Assembly: GCA_965370805.1 (NCBI GenBank)
Contig: CBDUVZ010000032.1
Coordinates: forward strand, 1 to 25,851
DNA length: 25,851 nt
DNA from: CBDUVZ01 sp965370805
GTDB lineage: Bacteria > Hydrothermota > Tepidihabitantia > Tepidihabitantales > Tepidihabitantaceae
Direction of reading: 5' to 3'
The notes beneath the pieces were generated by a model. It was not told the DNA's origin. It saw only the letters and a program-made list of their open reading frames with translations, and did not search any database. The translations under genes were made by a program, and so were the position numbers. Positions 16,569-25,851 of this stretch are shown here, piece by piece (positions within the stretch are counted from its first letter, which is position 1; each line of letters starts with the position of its first letter).

Positions 16569-17768
16569 ATGCCTCCCGAACTGGAACTGCTGACGCACGG
16601 AATCGACCGGCTGGAAACCGCGGACGAACTCGAAGCGAAACTGAGGGAATCACGCCGTACCGGCAGGCCGCTCAGGGTGAAACTGGGGATCGACGCCTCG
16701 GGTCCTGACATTCACCTGGGGTTTGCCGTGCCCCTGCGCAAGCTGCGCCGGTTTCAGGATGCCGGTCACATTGCGGTTCTGATTATCGGGGACTTCACCG
16801 GCAAAATCGGAGACCCGACCGGTCGCTCCAAGACCCGACCCCAGCTCACCGACGAACAGGTCAAAGAAAACGTGAAGCGCTACCGGGAACAGGCATTCCG
16901 GATTCTCGACCCGGACCGGTGCGAATTCCGCAACAACGCCGAGTGGTCCGACCCTCTGGGCGGCTCGGCTATCATCGACATCGCCTCCCGCTATACTGTC
17001 GCCCGCATCATCGAGCGAGAGGACTTCAGGACCCGGCTGGAAAAGGGCGTGCCGATCCACATGCACGAACTGCTGTATCCTCTCTTCCAGGGGTACGATT
17101 CGGTTGAGGTCAAGGCTGACATCGAACTGGGCGGTTCGGACCAGTACTGGAACCTGCTTGTCGGCCGCGAACTCCAGCGGGAGTTCAGACAGGCACCCCA
17201 GGTGGTAATGACGATGCCGCTGCTCGTCGGTCTCGACGGCAAGCTGAAAATGAGCAAGTCCTACGGCAACTACGTCAGTATTTCCGACCCTCCGAAGGAG
17301 ATGTTCGGCAAGCTGATGTCGATTCCGGACGAACTGATAATGGACTACTTCCGGCTCTGCACCGACCGAAACGACGAAGAACTCGGGCGGGTTGAAGCGC
17401 GGCTGCGCGGCGGCGACAACCCTCGCGATCTCAAGGCAGACATGGCAAAGGACGTAATCACCATCTACCACTCATCCGCGGAAGCCGAACGGGCTGCCGG
17501 TGAATTCGAGCGTGTGTTCCGGGACAGACAACTGCCGGACGAGATGCCGGAGTTCGCGCTGCCGGCCGAAGGGCTGGATGTCATCGAGCTGACGGTGAAA
17601 GCCGGGCTGCTGCCGTCGAAGAGCGAAGCCCGGCGCAAGCTGCGCGAGGGCGCCATCTATCTTGACGGAAAACGGATAACCGACGTGGGACAGGTCATCC
17701 GGGTTGAAGGAAAACCGCTGGTTCTCAAACTCGGGAAGCGACGTTTCCTCCGCCTGACCAGAGCCTGA
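16569..17768 (+). CDS. tyrS: Tyrosyl-tRNA synthetase
   Basis: Class I synthetase that charges tRNA-Tyr with tyrosine using ATP, 399 residues. KLGIDASGPDIHLGF carries the HIGH-equivalent HLGF (H49). LIIGDFTGKIGDPTGRSKTR is the typical TyrRS loop. SDQYWNL contributes to tyrosine/ATP binding, and KMSKS is intact at 227-231. A C-terminal S4 RNA-binding domain spans about 335-399 (LPSKSEARRKLREGAIYLDGKRI). The length and the form of the motifs match the second bacterial TyrRS type (TyrZ-like) rather than E. coli TyrS. ATG 16569 lies 4 nt after the BFN stop, with no clear Shine-Dalgarno. It probably ends the rpsR operon: a promoter for the next gene begins 18 nt past its stop. Confidence 0.97.
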   Translation: MPPELELLTHGIDRLETADELEAKLRESRRTGRPLRVKLGIDASGPDIHLGFAVPLRKLRRFQDAGHIAVLIIGDFTGKIGDPTGRSKTRPQLTDEQVKENVKRYREQAFRILDPDRCEFRNNAEWSDPLGGSAIIDIASRYTVARIIEREDFRTRLEKGVPIHMHELLYPLFQGYDSVEVKADIELGGSDQYWNLLVGRELQREFRQAPQVVMTMPLLVGLDGKLKMSKSYGNYVSISDPPKEMFGKLMSIPDELIMDYFRLCTDRNDEELGRVEARLRGGDNPRDLKADMAKDVITIYHSSAEAERAAGEFERVFRDRQLPDEMPEFALPAEGLDVIELTVKAGLLPSKSEARRKLREGAIYLDGKRITDVGQVIRVEGKPLVLKLGKRRFLRLTRA

Positions 17769-17785
17769 CCGGCGGCCCACCCGCC

Positions 17786-17813
17786 TTGACACCTGCGTCC
17801 GATGACCTAAAAT
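17786..17813 (+). promoter_or_regulatory. Sigma-70-type promoter for the DUF3467-cca-S2P-ftsK genes
   Basis: TTGACA (17786-17791), a 16-nt spacer and TAAAAT (17808-17813), the closest match to consensus in the window. The predicted start near 17820 leaves a leader of about 12 nt that contains AAGGAG (17821-17826), 5 nt before ATG 17832. A short GC hairpin (17771-17775 with 17781-17785) just upstream may weaken read-through from tyrS. Confidence 0.75.
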
Positions 17814-17831
17814 CGAGCTAAAGGAGAATAG

Positions 17832-18140
17832 ATGAGCACGGACAAGACTCAGACAACTCGGAGCCCGCAAGTTCAGGTTGAGATCGGTGAGAAGGAATCA
17901 GAGGGGATTTACTCCAACTTCGTTCTCATCGCCCACTCGCCCTCAGAGTTCATCATCGATTTCGCACGCGTACTCCCCGGCCTGCCCAAGGCCAAGGTCT
18001 TCTCGCGCATCGTGATGACGCCACAGCACACCCAACTGCTGCACAAGGCACTCACGGACAACCTCAAGAAGTACGAGGAGAGGTTTGGCAAGATAGAAGT
18101 CCAGAGCAAGGAACAGACCGCCACGAACCTTGGTTTCTAG
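17832..18140 (+). CDS. DUF3467 family protein
   Basis: A 102-residue protein matching the DUF3467 pattern: EGIYSNFVLIAHSPSEFIIDFARVLPG (about 24-50), then AKVFSRIVMTPQHTQLLHKALTDNLKKYEERFG. It has no signal peptide or membrane segment. The family is widespread and small and has no established function that I know of. ATG 17832 is well supported by AAGGAG. It is the first gene after a strong promoter, and its 3' end overlaps the nucleotidyltransferase gene by 11 nt, so it may be abundant and may set expression of the genes behind it. Confidence 0.9.
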   Translation: MSTDKTQTTRSPQVQVEIGEKESEGIYSNFVLIAHSPSEFIIDFARVLPGLPKAKVFSRIVMTPQHTQLLHKALTDNLKKYEERFGKIEVQSKEQTATNLGF

Positions 18141-19377
18141 CCGGCCCCGGACGACCCGCATCCGGAAAACCCGCCTTCCCGGCCCGCTGCCGGACGAAAA
18201 GCGACTCCGGCTCCTCGGCCGGACGGCAAGCCGACTCGGCACCCGTGCTTTCCTGGTCGGCGGTCCGGTACGGGACTTCCTGCTCGCTCGTCCGGGTCCG
18301 GACGTCGACATCGCGGTTGAATCGGAGCCGCGCGCACTGGGCAGCGAAATCGCCAGCCGGCTCCACGGCCGTTTCGTGTTCCATCGCCGATTCCTCTCCG
18401 GAACCATAACACTGCCTGACTCAAGCCACATCGACATCAACCAGACCAGAACCGAAACCTACTCCAGGCCGGCGGTCCTGCCGCGAATACAGCCGGCTCG
18501 AATCAACAAGGACCTCGCCCGGCGCGACTTCACAGTCAATGCCATGGCTCTGGAGATATCGGCCGGTGCATTCGGACGACTGCTCGACCCCGGCTCCGGC
18601 CAGGCGGACCTCAGCCGGCGAATCATCCGAATCCTCCACCCGCGGAGCTTCGTTGACGACCCCACCCGCATCTTCCGCGCCATCCGCTTCGCAATCCGGC
18701 TCGGATTCGAAATCGAACCCGCCACACTGGACCTGATGCGTCAGTCCATCGCCAAAGGTATCCCTTCGCTCCTCACTCCGGAACGGATACTCTACGAACT
18801 GCAACTCATCTGCGCGGAACCGCTCGTACTCCCGATAGCGGAGGCCCTGGCCCGCGAGCGCCTGCTGCAAACCTGTTTCAATGCGCGACTGCCAAAGGAA
18901 CTCATGCCCGGACTCCAGCGCCTCGACTCAAGCAAAGCAGCCCCCCACCTGCTCTATGTCTGTCTATTGAGCAACCTGCCCCTGACCGATCGGTACCCGC
19001 TCACGAAGACCGAACGGGAATCGGTCCGCACGATCCGGCAATTCGGCCGGACCCGTTCCCGTCTTGCCCGTGCCCGTCGCCCGAGCACGGTCTACCGGTT
19101 GCTCAACCCCCTGCCCGAACTTGCCCTGCGGGTTCTCGCCCGGCTCGAATCACCGGCGGTCTCCCGGGCTATCGCACTCTACCTGGACCGACTCGCCTCC
19201 GCCACCACCGCTGTTGACGGCCGGAAGCTGCGGACACTCGGACTCACGCCCGGACCCGACTTCCGCAGGGTCCTCGAGAAACTCCTCTATGCCCGATTGG
19301 ACGGCCGGGTCGCATCCACCGAACAGGAACTCGCGTTCGCCCGCAGGCTCATCCGACGCACAAAAGGAAACCGATGA
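18130..19377 (+). CDS. CCA-adding enzyme / poly(A) polymerase family nucleotidyltransferase
   Basis: Template-independent class II nucleotidyltransferase that adds CCA, or only part of it, to tRNA 3' ends or poly(A) to RNA. LVGGPVRDFLLARPGPDVDIAVE (42-64) holds the GG motif and the metal ligands D58 and D60. INKDLARRDFTVNAMAL, the LLDPGSGQADL segment and DPTRIFRAIRFAIRLGF complete the head and neck. The C-terminal body is all-helical and divergent, and no HD domain is obvious. The 415-residue length fits either activity, so I give no symbol. The start is uncertain: TTG 18130 is the longest frame, overlaps the DUF3467 gene and lacks a Shine-Dalgarno. The extra N-terminal 30 residues are basic and may be partly non-native. 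Confidence 0.9.
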   Translation: MVSSRPRTTRIRKTRLPGPLPDEKRLRLLGRTASRLGTRAFLVGGPVRDFLLARPGPDVDIAVESEPRALGSEIASRLHGRFVFHRRFLSGTITLPDSSHIDINQTRTETYSRPAVLPRIQPARINKDLARRDFTVNAMALEISAGAFGRLLDPGSGQADLSRRIIRILHPRSFVDDPTRIFRAIRFAIRLGFEIEPATLDLMRQSIAKGIPSLLTPERILYELQLICAEPLVLPIAEALARERLLQTCFNARLPKELMPGLQRLDSSKAAPHLLYVCLLSNLPLTDRYPLTKTERESVRTIRQFGRTRSRLARARRPSTVYRLLNPLPELALRVLARLESPAVSRAIALYLDRLASATTAVDGRKLRTLGLTPGPDFRRVLEKLLYARLDGRVASTEQELAFARRLIRRTKGNR

Positions 19378-20018
19378 ACACGCCTAACTTCGCCGATATG
19401 ATTCAGCAGGCCATTCTGTCCGCGCCCGCAATACTCTTCGGCCTGACTATCCACGAGTTCAGTCACGGCTATGTCGCCTGGCGGCTCGGCGATCCCACTG
19501 CCAAACTCATGGGCCGCCTGACTCTCAACCCGCTCAAGCACCTTGACCCGATCGGAACTATCGCCCTGTTCATATTCCGGTTCGGCTGGGCGAAGCCGGT
19601 CCCGATCGACCCGACGTACTTCCGCCACCCCACTCGGGACATGGCCCTTTCCGCGCTTGCCGGCCCGGCCGCGAATCTGGTTGTGGCCGCGCTCGCCGGA
19701 CTCCTGATGCGCGTTCTCCTGCTCCTCAACGTCTTCGGGTTCGCCTTCACAATCACCAGCTACTTCCTCCTCTTCAACCTGATCCTGTGTTTCTTCAACC
19801 TGATTCCGATTCCGCCGCTGGACGGCTCCCGTCTCCTCTACCATTTCCTTCCGCCGAATCTCGCCGCGGCCTACGCCCGGCTGGAACGTTACGGATTCAT
19901 GATTCTCCTCGGGATAATCTTCCTCGGCCATATCACCGGCATATCGATTCTCTGGCTCTACATGACGCCGCTGGTTCGCTTTTTCAGTTTCCTTTTCGCC
20001 GGAATTCCGGTAATGTAA
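19374..20018 (+). CDS. Site-2 protease family membrane metalloprotease (M50)
   Basis: A 214-residue inner-membrane zinc protease with about five or six hydrophobic segments. The zinc-binding helix is LTIHEFSHGYVAWRLGD with H27-E28-x-x-H31, and the third ligand region is NLIPIPPLDGSRLL with D150. This is the compact group without a PDZ domain, found in many bacteria; substrates are unknown for most. ATG 19374 overlaps the stop of the upstream gene (ATGA), with AAAGGA nearby. The gene is co-transcribed with the nucleotidyltransferase and ftsK, which does not by itself point to a substrate. Confidence 0.92.
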   Translation: MNTPNFADMIQQAILSAPAILFGLTIHEFSHGYVAWRLGDPTAKLMGRLTLNPLKHLDPIGTIALFIFRFGWAKPVPIDPTYFRHPTRDMALSALAGPAANLVVAALAGLLMRVLLLLNVFGFAFTITSYFLLFNLILCFFNLIPIPPLDGSRLLYHFLPPNLAAAYARLERYGFMILLGIIFLGHITGISILWLYMTPLVRFFSFLFAGIPVM

Positions 20019-20021
20019 CCG

Positions 20022-22640
<2,619 letters not shown>

Positions 22641-22643
22641 ACC

Positions 22644-23312
22644 GTGGCCGCAATCAGCCGGAAGGCGATGCGGCAGTGGATTGCCGGGGTCGTCGAAATC
22701 ATCCCCTGCAAGACGCTGGATGAACTGAACCGCTTCCTCGCGTCCAAGCCCGAGGGCAAAATCGTCTACCCCAGGCCGGAACTGACCATCGACGACCACT
22801 GGCTCTGCGTGCGCCGCTACCGCGACATCGTCACCGGCGACAACCTGCTCGAGGTCTATATCGGCTCGCACGAATCCGGGGACGAGTACATGGGCTATGA
22901 TCGGATTGACCCCCGCTGGATCGACGCCGAAGGTCGCGACGAAAGGTGCTGGGAAATCACCCGCGCCTACATGCGACCCAAGTACCGGGGACGCGACTAC
23001 TCACTGTTCATGACCGACCTGACACTGGCACTGGCCCGGAAGAACAAAGCCAAATGGATCGTGGCTTATCCCCGGCACGTTGCGATGCTCATCACCCTGC
23101 TCAACCAGGGCTTCCGCACGATGGAAGGAAGCTACGACGAAACGCTGCAGCGAATCTGCAAGCAGGGCAGAACCTGGTACGGCCACGACACTACCCAGCG
23201 GCGACTCTACTACGCCCAGGAATTCCGGCCGTTCATTCAGGACGGCAGCTTCGTGATGGAAAAGCGGGTGAGCCGGCCCGGGCTCATGGAATTCCTGCTC
23301 GAAAAAGTCTAG
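22644..23312 (+). CDS. GNAT-like acyltransferase, function unknown
   Basis: A 222-residue soluble protein. The pattern WEITRAYMRPKYRGRDYSLFMTDLTLALARKNKAKWIVAYPRHVAMLITLLNQGFRTM (about 103-158) resembles the acetyl-CoA-binding core of GNAT enzymes: a strand, an R-G-rich pyrophosphate loop, a helix, then a strand and a helix ending in a GF turn. The loop is not a canonical Q/RxxGxG/A, so autoinducer-synthase-like or other acyltransferase relatives are possible. The start is GTG 22644, 3 nt after ftsK, with GGAGG at a long distance; M9 is an alternative. It is the last gene of the operon; its stop shares CTAG with the convergent ROK gene. Confidence 0.65.
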   Translation: MAAISRKAMRQWIAGVVEIIPCKTLDELNRFLASKPEGKIVYPRPELTIDDHWLCVRRYRDIVTGDNLLEVYIGSHESGDEYMGYDRIDPRWIDAEGRDERCWEITRAYMRPKYRGRDYSLFMTDLTLALARKNKAKWIVAYPRHVAMLITLLNQGFRTMEGSYDETLQRICKQGRTWYGHDTTQRRLYYAQEFRPFIQDGSFVMEKRVSRPGLMEFLLEKV

Positions 23313-24355
23313 GCTGTCGTCGGCAGTTCCATCGGCAGCAAGTACAGCCGGCTCGCTCCGACGACTCCCGCGTCATTGCCGAGTTCCGCGGCCACGATTT
23401 CCAACTGCCGGCCTGAGAAAACCTGGGCTCTCCGCAGCACCGTCCGCCTTGCCGCCCTGACCAATGGCGACCCCAGTCCGCTGACGCCACCGCCGATGAC
23501 GATTCGCTCCGGGTCCAGCAGCGCCACCGCGTTGACCAGTCCGAGCCCGACGTAGAAACCCACCTCCTCGACCAGTTCCAACGCCAGCCGGTCCCCGTCC
23601 CTGGCCGCTCGGCCGATTTCCTTTGTCGTCAAGCGCCGGCCGCCCCGCCCGACGAAATCCTGAAGCACGCTCGGCTTCTCGATTCCGAGTCCCTGGAACA
23701 TCACCATCTGCTTCCGGTGGCTTCTAACCCGCTTCTTCTGGGCCCGGAGCCGCTGCCGCGCCCGGTGCACGATGTACTCCGCTCCGACGTACCGCTCCAG
23801 ACAGCCCCGCCCGCCGCATCGACAGGGCAGCCCGTTGCCGAAAATCACCGTGTGCCCCAGTTCCCCGGCCGCGTCATTCGCTCCAAGCAGCAGCCTGCCG
23901 CCGACAACCGCGCCGCCGCCGACCCCGGTTCCCAGCGTCACGCAGAACATATCGCGGCAGCCCCGGCCCGCGCCGTGCAGCCACTCGCCGAGGGTAACGA
24001 CATTCGCATCATTGGTACAACGGACCGGCAGTCCGATTGCCTTGGCCAGGATATCCCTGACCGGGGTCCCGTGCCAGCCCGGCAGGTTCGGCGGCACGCG
24101 CACAACGCCGGTCTTGAGGTCAACCAGGCCCGCGCACCCGACCCCGACCGACCTGACGCTTCGCTTCCCCCGGAGCTCCTTGACCGACCGGGCGATTCGC
24201 TCCAGCGACTTCGCCGGCCCGGCCTCCGCTCTGGTCAGCAGCCGCCGCCGGGCAACGACCCTGCCGTCGCGGTCGACCAGTCCGAGTTTGGTATTGGTGG
24301 CACCGATGTCGATCCCGATGTCATGACTCTGCCCTCTGACTTCTCCTATCCTCAC
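23309..24355 (-). CDS. ROK family sugar kinase
   Basis: A cytoplasmic ATP-dependent kinase for glucose, N-acetylglucosamine, N-acetylmannosamine or similar sugars, 348 residues. IGIDIGATNTKLG (13-25) is the phosphate-binding loop, TNDANV (114-119) holds the catalytic D116, and LGTGVGGGAVV binds ATP. E165 and H168 (GELGHTVI) with C178, C180 and C185 (CRCGGRGCLE) form the ROK sugar and zinc site. There is no N-terminal helix-turn-helix, so it is an enzyme and not a repressor. The start is GTG 24355, inside a heptad-periodic tract that also encodes residues 1-11; these have no counterpart in typical members, which begin at about I13. It lies 66 nt after the alternative glmU, suggesting amino-sugar metabolism. 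Confidence 0.92.
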   Translation of the reverse strand: MRIGEVRGQSHDIGIDIGATNTKLGLVDRDGRVVARRRLLTRAEAGPAKSLERIARSVKELRGKRSVRSVGVGCAGLVDLKTGVVRVPPNLPGWHGTPVRDILAKAIGLPVRCTNDANVVTLGEWLHGAGRGCRDMFCVTLGTGVGGGAVVGGRLLLGANDAAGELGHTVIFGNGLPCRCGGRGCLERYVGAEYIVHRARQRLRAQKKRVRSHRKQMVMFQGLGIEKPSVLQDFVGRGGRRLTTKEIGRAARDGDRLALELVEEVGFYVGLGLVNAVALLDPERIVIGGGVSGLGSPLVRAARRTVLRRAQVFSGRQLEIVAAELGNDAGVVGASRLYLLPMELPTTA

Positions 24356-24411
24356 CCTCGGACCCTTGGCCCCTGGAATCCTCGACCCCCATCCTCGGAT
24401 TCTGGTCCTCG
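24322..24411. repeat. Degenerate heptanucleotide-periodic tract between glmU-like and ROK genes
   Basis: C- and T-rich plus-strand units keep 7-nt register over much of the tract: CCCCTGG (24370), AATCCTC (24377), GACCCCC, ATCCTCG (24391), GATTCTG and GTCCTCG (24405). A second register runs through ATCCTCA (24348) and CCCTCGG (24355). It fills the 66-nt intergenic gap and extends into the first codons of the ROK gene. Confidence 0.5.
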
Positions 24412-24421
24412 CGGCATCGGC

Positions 24422-25618
24422 TCAGGAACGGGAAGTCTGGCGGAAACGAAAACGCAGCAGACGCTCGTATGCCCGGCTCATCTCGACGCCGCGCCGACTC
24501 ATGACCTTCCGGGCCGTTGCCAGAGCATCCCTGAGTTGCCACCGGGCCTTGCCGCCCCAACTGAACGCCGGGATGGTCTTCGGGGACAAACCCGGCTCGA
24601 ACCAGTTCGCGCAAGTCCCGACAACCGCGCCGGTATTGAACAGCGATCCGATTGCCGCTTTCGCGTGGTCGCCGAAGAAACAGCCTACTTTCGTCAGCCC
24701 GGTCTTCACCGCCCTGGGGCCGACCGTCACTTCAATCTCCTGGTAGGCGTTCTTCAGGTCCGAATTCGCCGTCATCGCCCCGAGGTTGACCCACTCGCCG
24801 ACGAAACTGTGGCCGATGAACCCGTCGTGGTGCTTGTTCGCATACCCCTGGAAGACCGACGCCTCCACCTCGCCGCCGACCCGGCACCCGGGTCCGAAAC
24901 TGCATCCCGGCCTCACCTTCGCGCCGTCAATCACGGTCCCGGGCCCGACGTAGCACGGCCCTTCGACAAAACTGCCCGGTCTCACTTCCCCGTCACGGTC
25001 GATTGTCACCGGGCCGGACTCAGTGGAAATCAGAACGCCGGGCCACACCCGGCTGCCCCGACTGAGGCTCAACCTGCTGCGGGGTCCGACCACCACGGCC
25101 CCGCGACTCAACCTGCCGTACTCTGGCTTCTGGCTCCTGGCTGTTGGCTTCTGACTTCTCCGCCCGTACTCCCGCCGCAACTCATCCGGGCTGAACTCAA
25201 CCAGTTGCCACGGGTACGTGACAACCCGGGCCTTCACCTGCTGCACCGGCAGGTCGATCTCGAAATCCGCCGACCCCGGCCGCCAGTCGCACCGCCGCAC
25301 GCGGAACCCGACGACATCATCGCCGCTCATCAGCGCCGCGTCGCTCCCCTTCACCGGGACCCGCTGCTCAAAAACCGCCCGGCCGGAAAGAAACAGGCAC
25401 CCACCCTTCACATCGGCATTCACCCGGCAATCGGCATGCGCCTCGGCCACAACCGCTGCCATCTCCTCTCGAACCCAGAGAACCAGCTTCTCACGCGGGT
25501 AGAAACGCTGAACCTTCTCAAGCAGAGTCCTGCGACCGCAGCGCAAGTCAAACACCGGCCGCAGGTCAACCAGCGGTGACAGACCGGCCAGACCCTCATC
25601 CTCATAGATGCAAATCAC
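24422..25618 (-). CDS. Alternative GlmU: putative sugar-1-phosphate nucleotidyltransferase/acyltransferase
   Basis: A 398-residue protein of the alternative bacterial GlmU group, thought to make UDP-GlcNAc (GlcN-1-P acetylation and uridylylation). The start MICIYEDEGLAGLSPLVDLRPVFDLRCG matches that group's N-terminal signature. From about 170 a left-handed beta-helix of hexapeptide turns follows (VVVGP, VWPGV, VRPGC, FGPGC, then WVNLGAMTANSDLKN and GCFFGDHAKAAIGSL). Residues 155-166 (SQKPTARSQKPE) are an array of DNA heptads inserted in the linker, flanked by duplicated EYGR. GTG 25618 lies 6 nt after a -10 box with no Shine-Dalgarno, so the mRNA is probably leaderless. It is followed by the ROK kinase. 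The activity is inferred from family, not shown. Confidence 0.85.
   Translation of the reverse strand: MICIYEDEGLAGLSPLVDLRPVFDLRCGRRTLLEKVQRFYPREKLVLWVREEMAAVVAEAHADCRVNADVKGGCLFLSGRAVFEQRVPVKGSDAALMSGDDVVGFRVRRCDWRPGSADFEIDLPVQQVKARVVTYPWQLVEFSPDELRREYGRRSQKPTARSQKPEYGRLSRGAVVVGPRSRLSLSRGSRVWPGVLISTESGPVTIDRDGEVRPGSFVEGPCYVGPGTVIDGAKVRPGCSFGPGCRVGGEVEASVFQGYANKHHDGFIGHSFVGEWVNLGAMTANSDLKNAYQEIEVTVGPRAVKTGLTKVGCFFGDHAKAAIGSLFNTGAVVGTCANWFEPGLSPKTIPAFSWGGKARWQLRDALATARKVMSRRGVEMSRAYERLLRFRFRQTSRS
25116..25171. repeat. Heptad array flanked by 8-bp direct repeats inside the glmU-like gene
   Basis: Five tandem units read on the plus strand CTGGCTT, CTGGCTC, CTGGCTG, TTGGCTT and CTGACTT (25123-25157). 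CCGTACTC is found on both sides, at 25116-25123 and 25164-25171. The repeat-to-repeat distance is 48 nt, so the insertion adds exactly 16 codons and keeps the frame. Confidence 0.85.
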
Positions 25619-25624
25619 AAACCA

Positions 25625-25652
25625 AGAATAGAACCTGTCGCCGTCCTGTCAA
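25625..25652 (-). promoter_or_regulatory. Sigma-70-type promoter for the glmU-like and ROK genes, leaderless spacing
   Basis: On the minus strand TTGACA (25647-25652), a 16-nt spacer and TATTCT (25625-25630), then 6 nt and the GTG start at 25618. The spacing to the start codon is identical to that of the wzz promoter. Confidence 0.7.
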
Positions 25653-25685
25653 GCCGGCTCAGTCCGTGGACCACGGCAGTCTTCC

Positions 25686-25762
25686 TCATTGGTCATTTCC
25701 TCATCATCCGCATTTTGCACTTTGATATTTGCACCTTGCACTTTGACTTCTGCCCTTTCCTC
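25686..25762. repeat. Heptanucleotide-periodic tract upstream of the glmU-like gene
   Basis: Plus-strand units in uninterrupted register: TCCGCAT (25707), TTTGCAC (25714), TTTGATA, TTTGCAC (25728), CTTGCAC, TTTGACT, TCTGCCC and TTTCCTC (25756). The tract is AT-richer than its surroundings. TGGTCATTTCCTCA (25690-25703) is shared exactly with the polA leader tract. Confidence 0.75.
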
Positions 25763-25772
25763 CCGCGTTCAT

Positions 25773-25833
25773 CCGGGGCTAACAGCCCGGCCTTCGGCGC
25801 CGGCGGGTGCGGGCAGTGCGCACCCGCCGGCGC
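25773..25833. repeat. Two adjacent GC-rich hairpins, one a perfect 15-bp stem
   Basis: A smaller imperfect hairpin (25773-25780 with 25784-25790) is followed by a perfect 15-bp inverted repeat, 25797-25811 with 25819-25833, around a 7-nt loop. No T-tract follows on either strand. It may be a rho-independent-like terminator for a gene beyond the right edge, a REP-type element or a boundary of the heptad tract. No gene is visible between 25653 and the window end. Confidence 0.6.
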
Positions 25834-25851
25834 GTTCGGATTGCTCACCCT

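Noticed and set aside
23309..23312. Shared CTAG stop of convergent genes as a special regulatory overlap
   Set aside because: Four-base tail-to-tail overlaps at CTAG are common in compact genomes; nothing else marks the site.
23717..25579. A 620-codon plus-strand frame opposite the ROK and glmU-like genes
   Set aside because: The product is rich in P, R, D and Q without domain structure, and it runs antisense through two genes with clear catalytic motifs.
25686..25762. CRISPR-like repeats
   Set aside because: The units are 7 nt with no conserved 24-40 nt repeat or unique spacers, and no cas genes are present.

Overview
The window comes from a GC-rich bacterial chromosome with tightly packed genes, many overlapping by 1-20 bases, and no rRNA, tRNA, CRISPR array, transposase or phage gene that I can see. 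Gene content (an alternative GlmU-type nucleotidyltransferase/acyltransferase, rpsR-rplI without rpsF, proofreading-deficient Taq-length PolA, ftsK, DUF3467) suggests an uncultured lineage outside the classical model phyla. Heptanucleotide-periodic tracts recall short-repeat families of some candidate phyla, but I cannot place the organism to phylum. No stretch over 300 bases lacks a gene; the largest gaps are 12561-12820, 15153-15392 and 25619-25851.

Layout. (1) 1-8904, minus strand: a surface-polysaccharide block. In transcription order it has a small secreted/membrane protein, a kinase-like/methyltransferase fusion, a membrane-anchored sulfatase-fold enzyme, then from a second promoter a Wzz-type chain-length protein, a Wzx flippase, a Wzy/WaaL-type polymerase or ligase, a GT4 glycosyltransferase and the start of one more ORF at the left edge. 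(2) 8913-12731, minus: polA followed 6 nt later by wecB (UDP-GlcNAc 2-epimerase, which feeds ManNAc-type sugars to polysaccharide synthesis). (3) 12776-15231, minus: an operon of a PD-(D/E)XK-like protein, an endonuclease/exonuclease/phosphatase-fold enzyme and a lipoprotein. (4) 15352-23312, plus: rpsR-rplI-BFN nuclease-tyrS, then a separate promoter for DUF3467-CCA/poly(A) polymerase-site-2 protease-ftsK-GNAT-like protein. (5) 23309-25652, minus: alternative GlmU and a ROK sugar kinase, meeting the plus operon tail to tail at a shared CTAG.

The most unusual signals are non-coding. Six of seven promoter candidates share TTGACA-like boxes with exactly 16 nt before a TANNNT box. Two of them (wzz, alternative glmU) have only 6 nt between the -10 box and a GTG start, so the mRNAs are probably leaderless; rpsR is nearly so. 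Four tracts have 7-nt periodicity. One is a 40-nt array inside the alternative glmU gene, flanked by a perfect 8-bp duplication and adding exactly 16 codons: the footprint expected of a small inserted element. The others lie upstream of glmU, across the start of the ROK gene and in the polA leader. Two of them share an exact 14-mer. Together they look like a dispersed, possibly mobile heptad repeat family.
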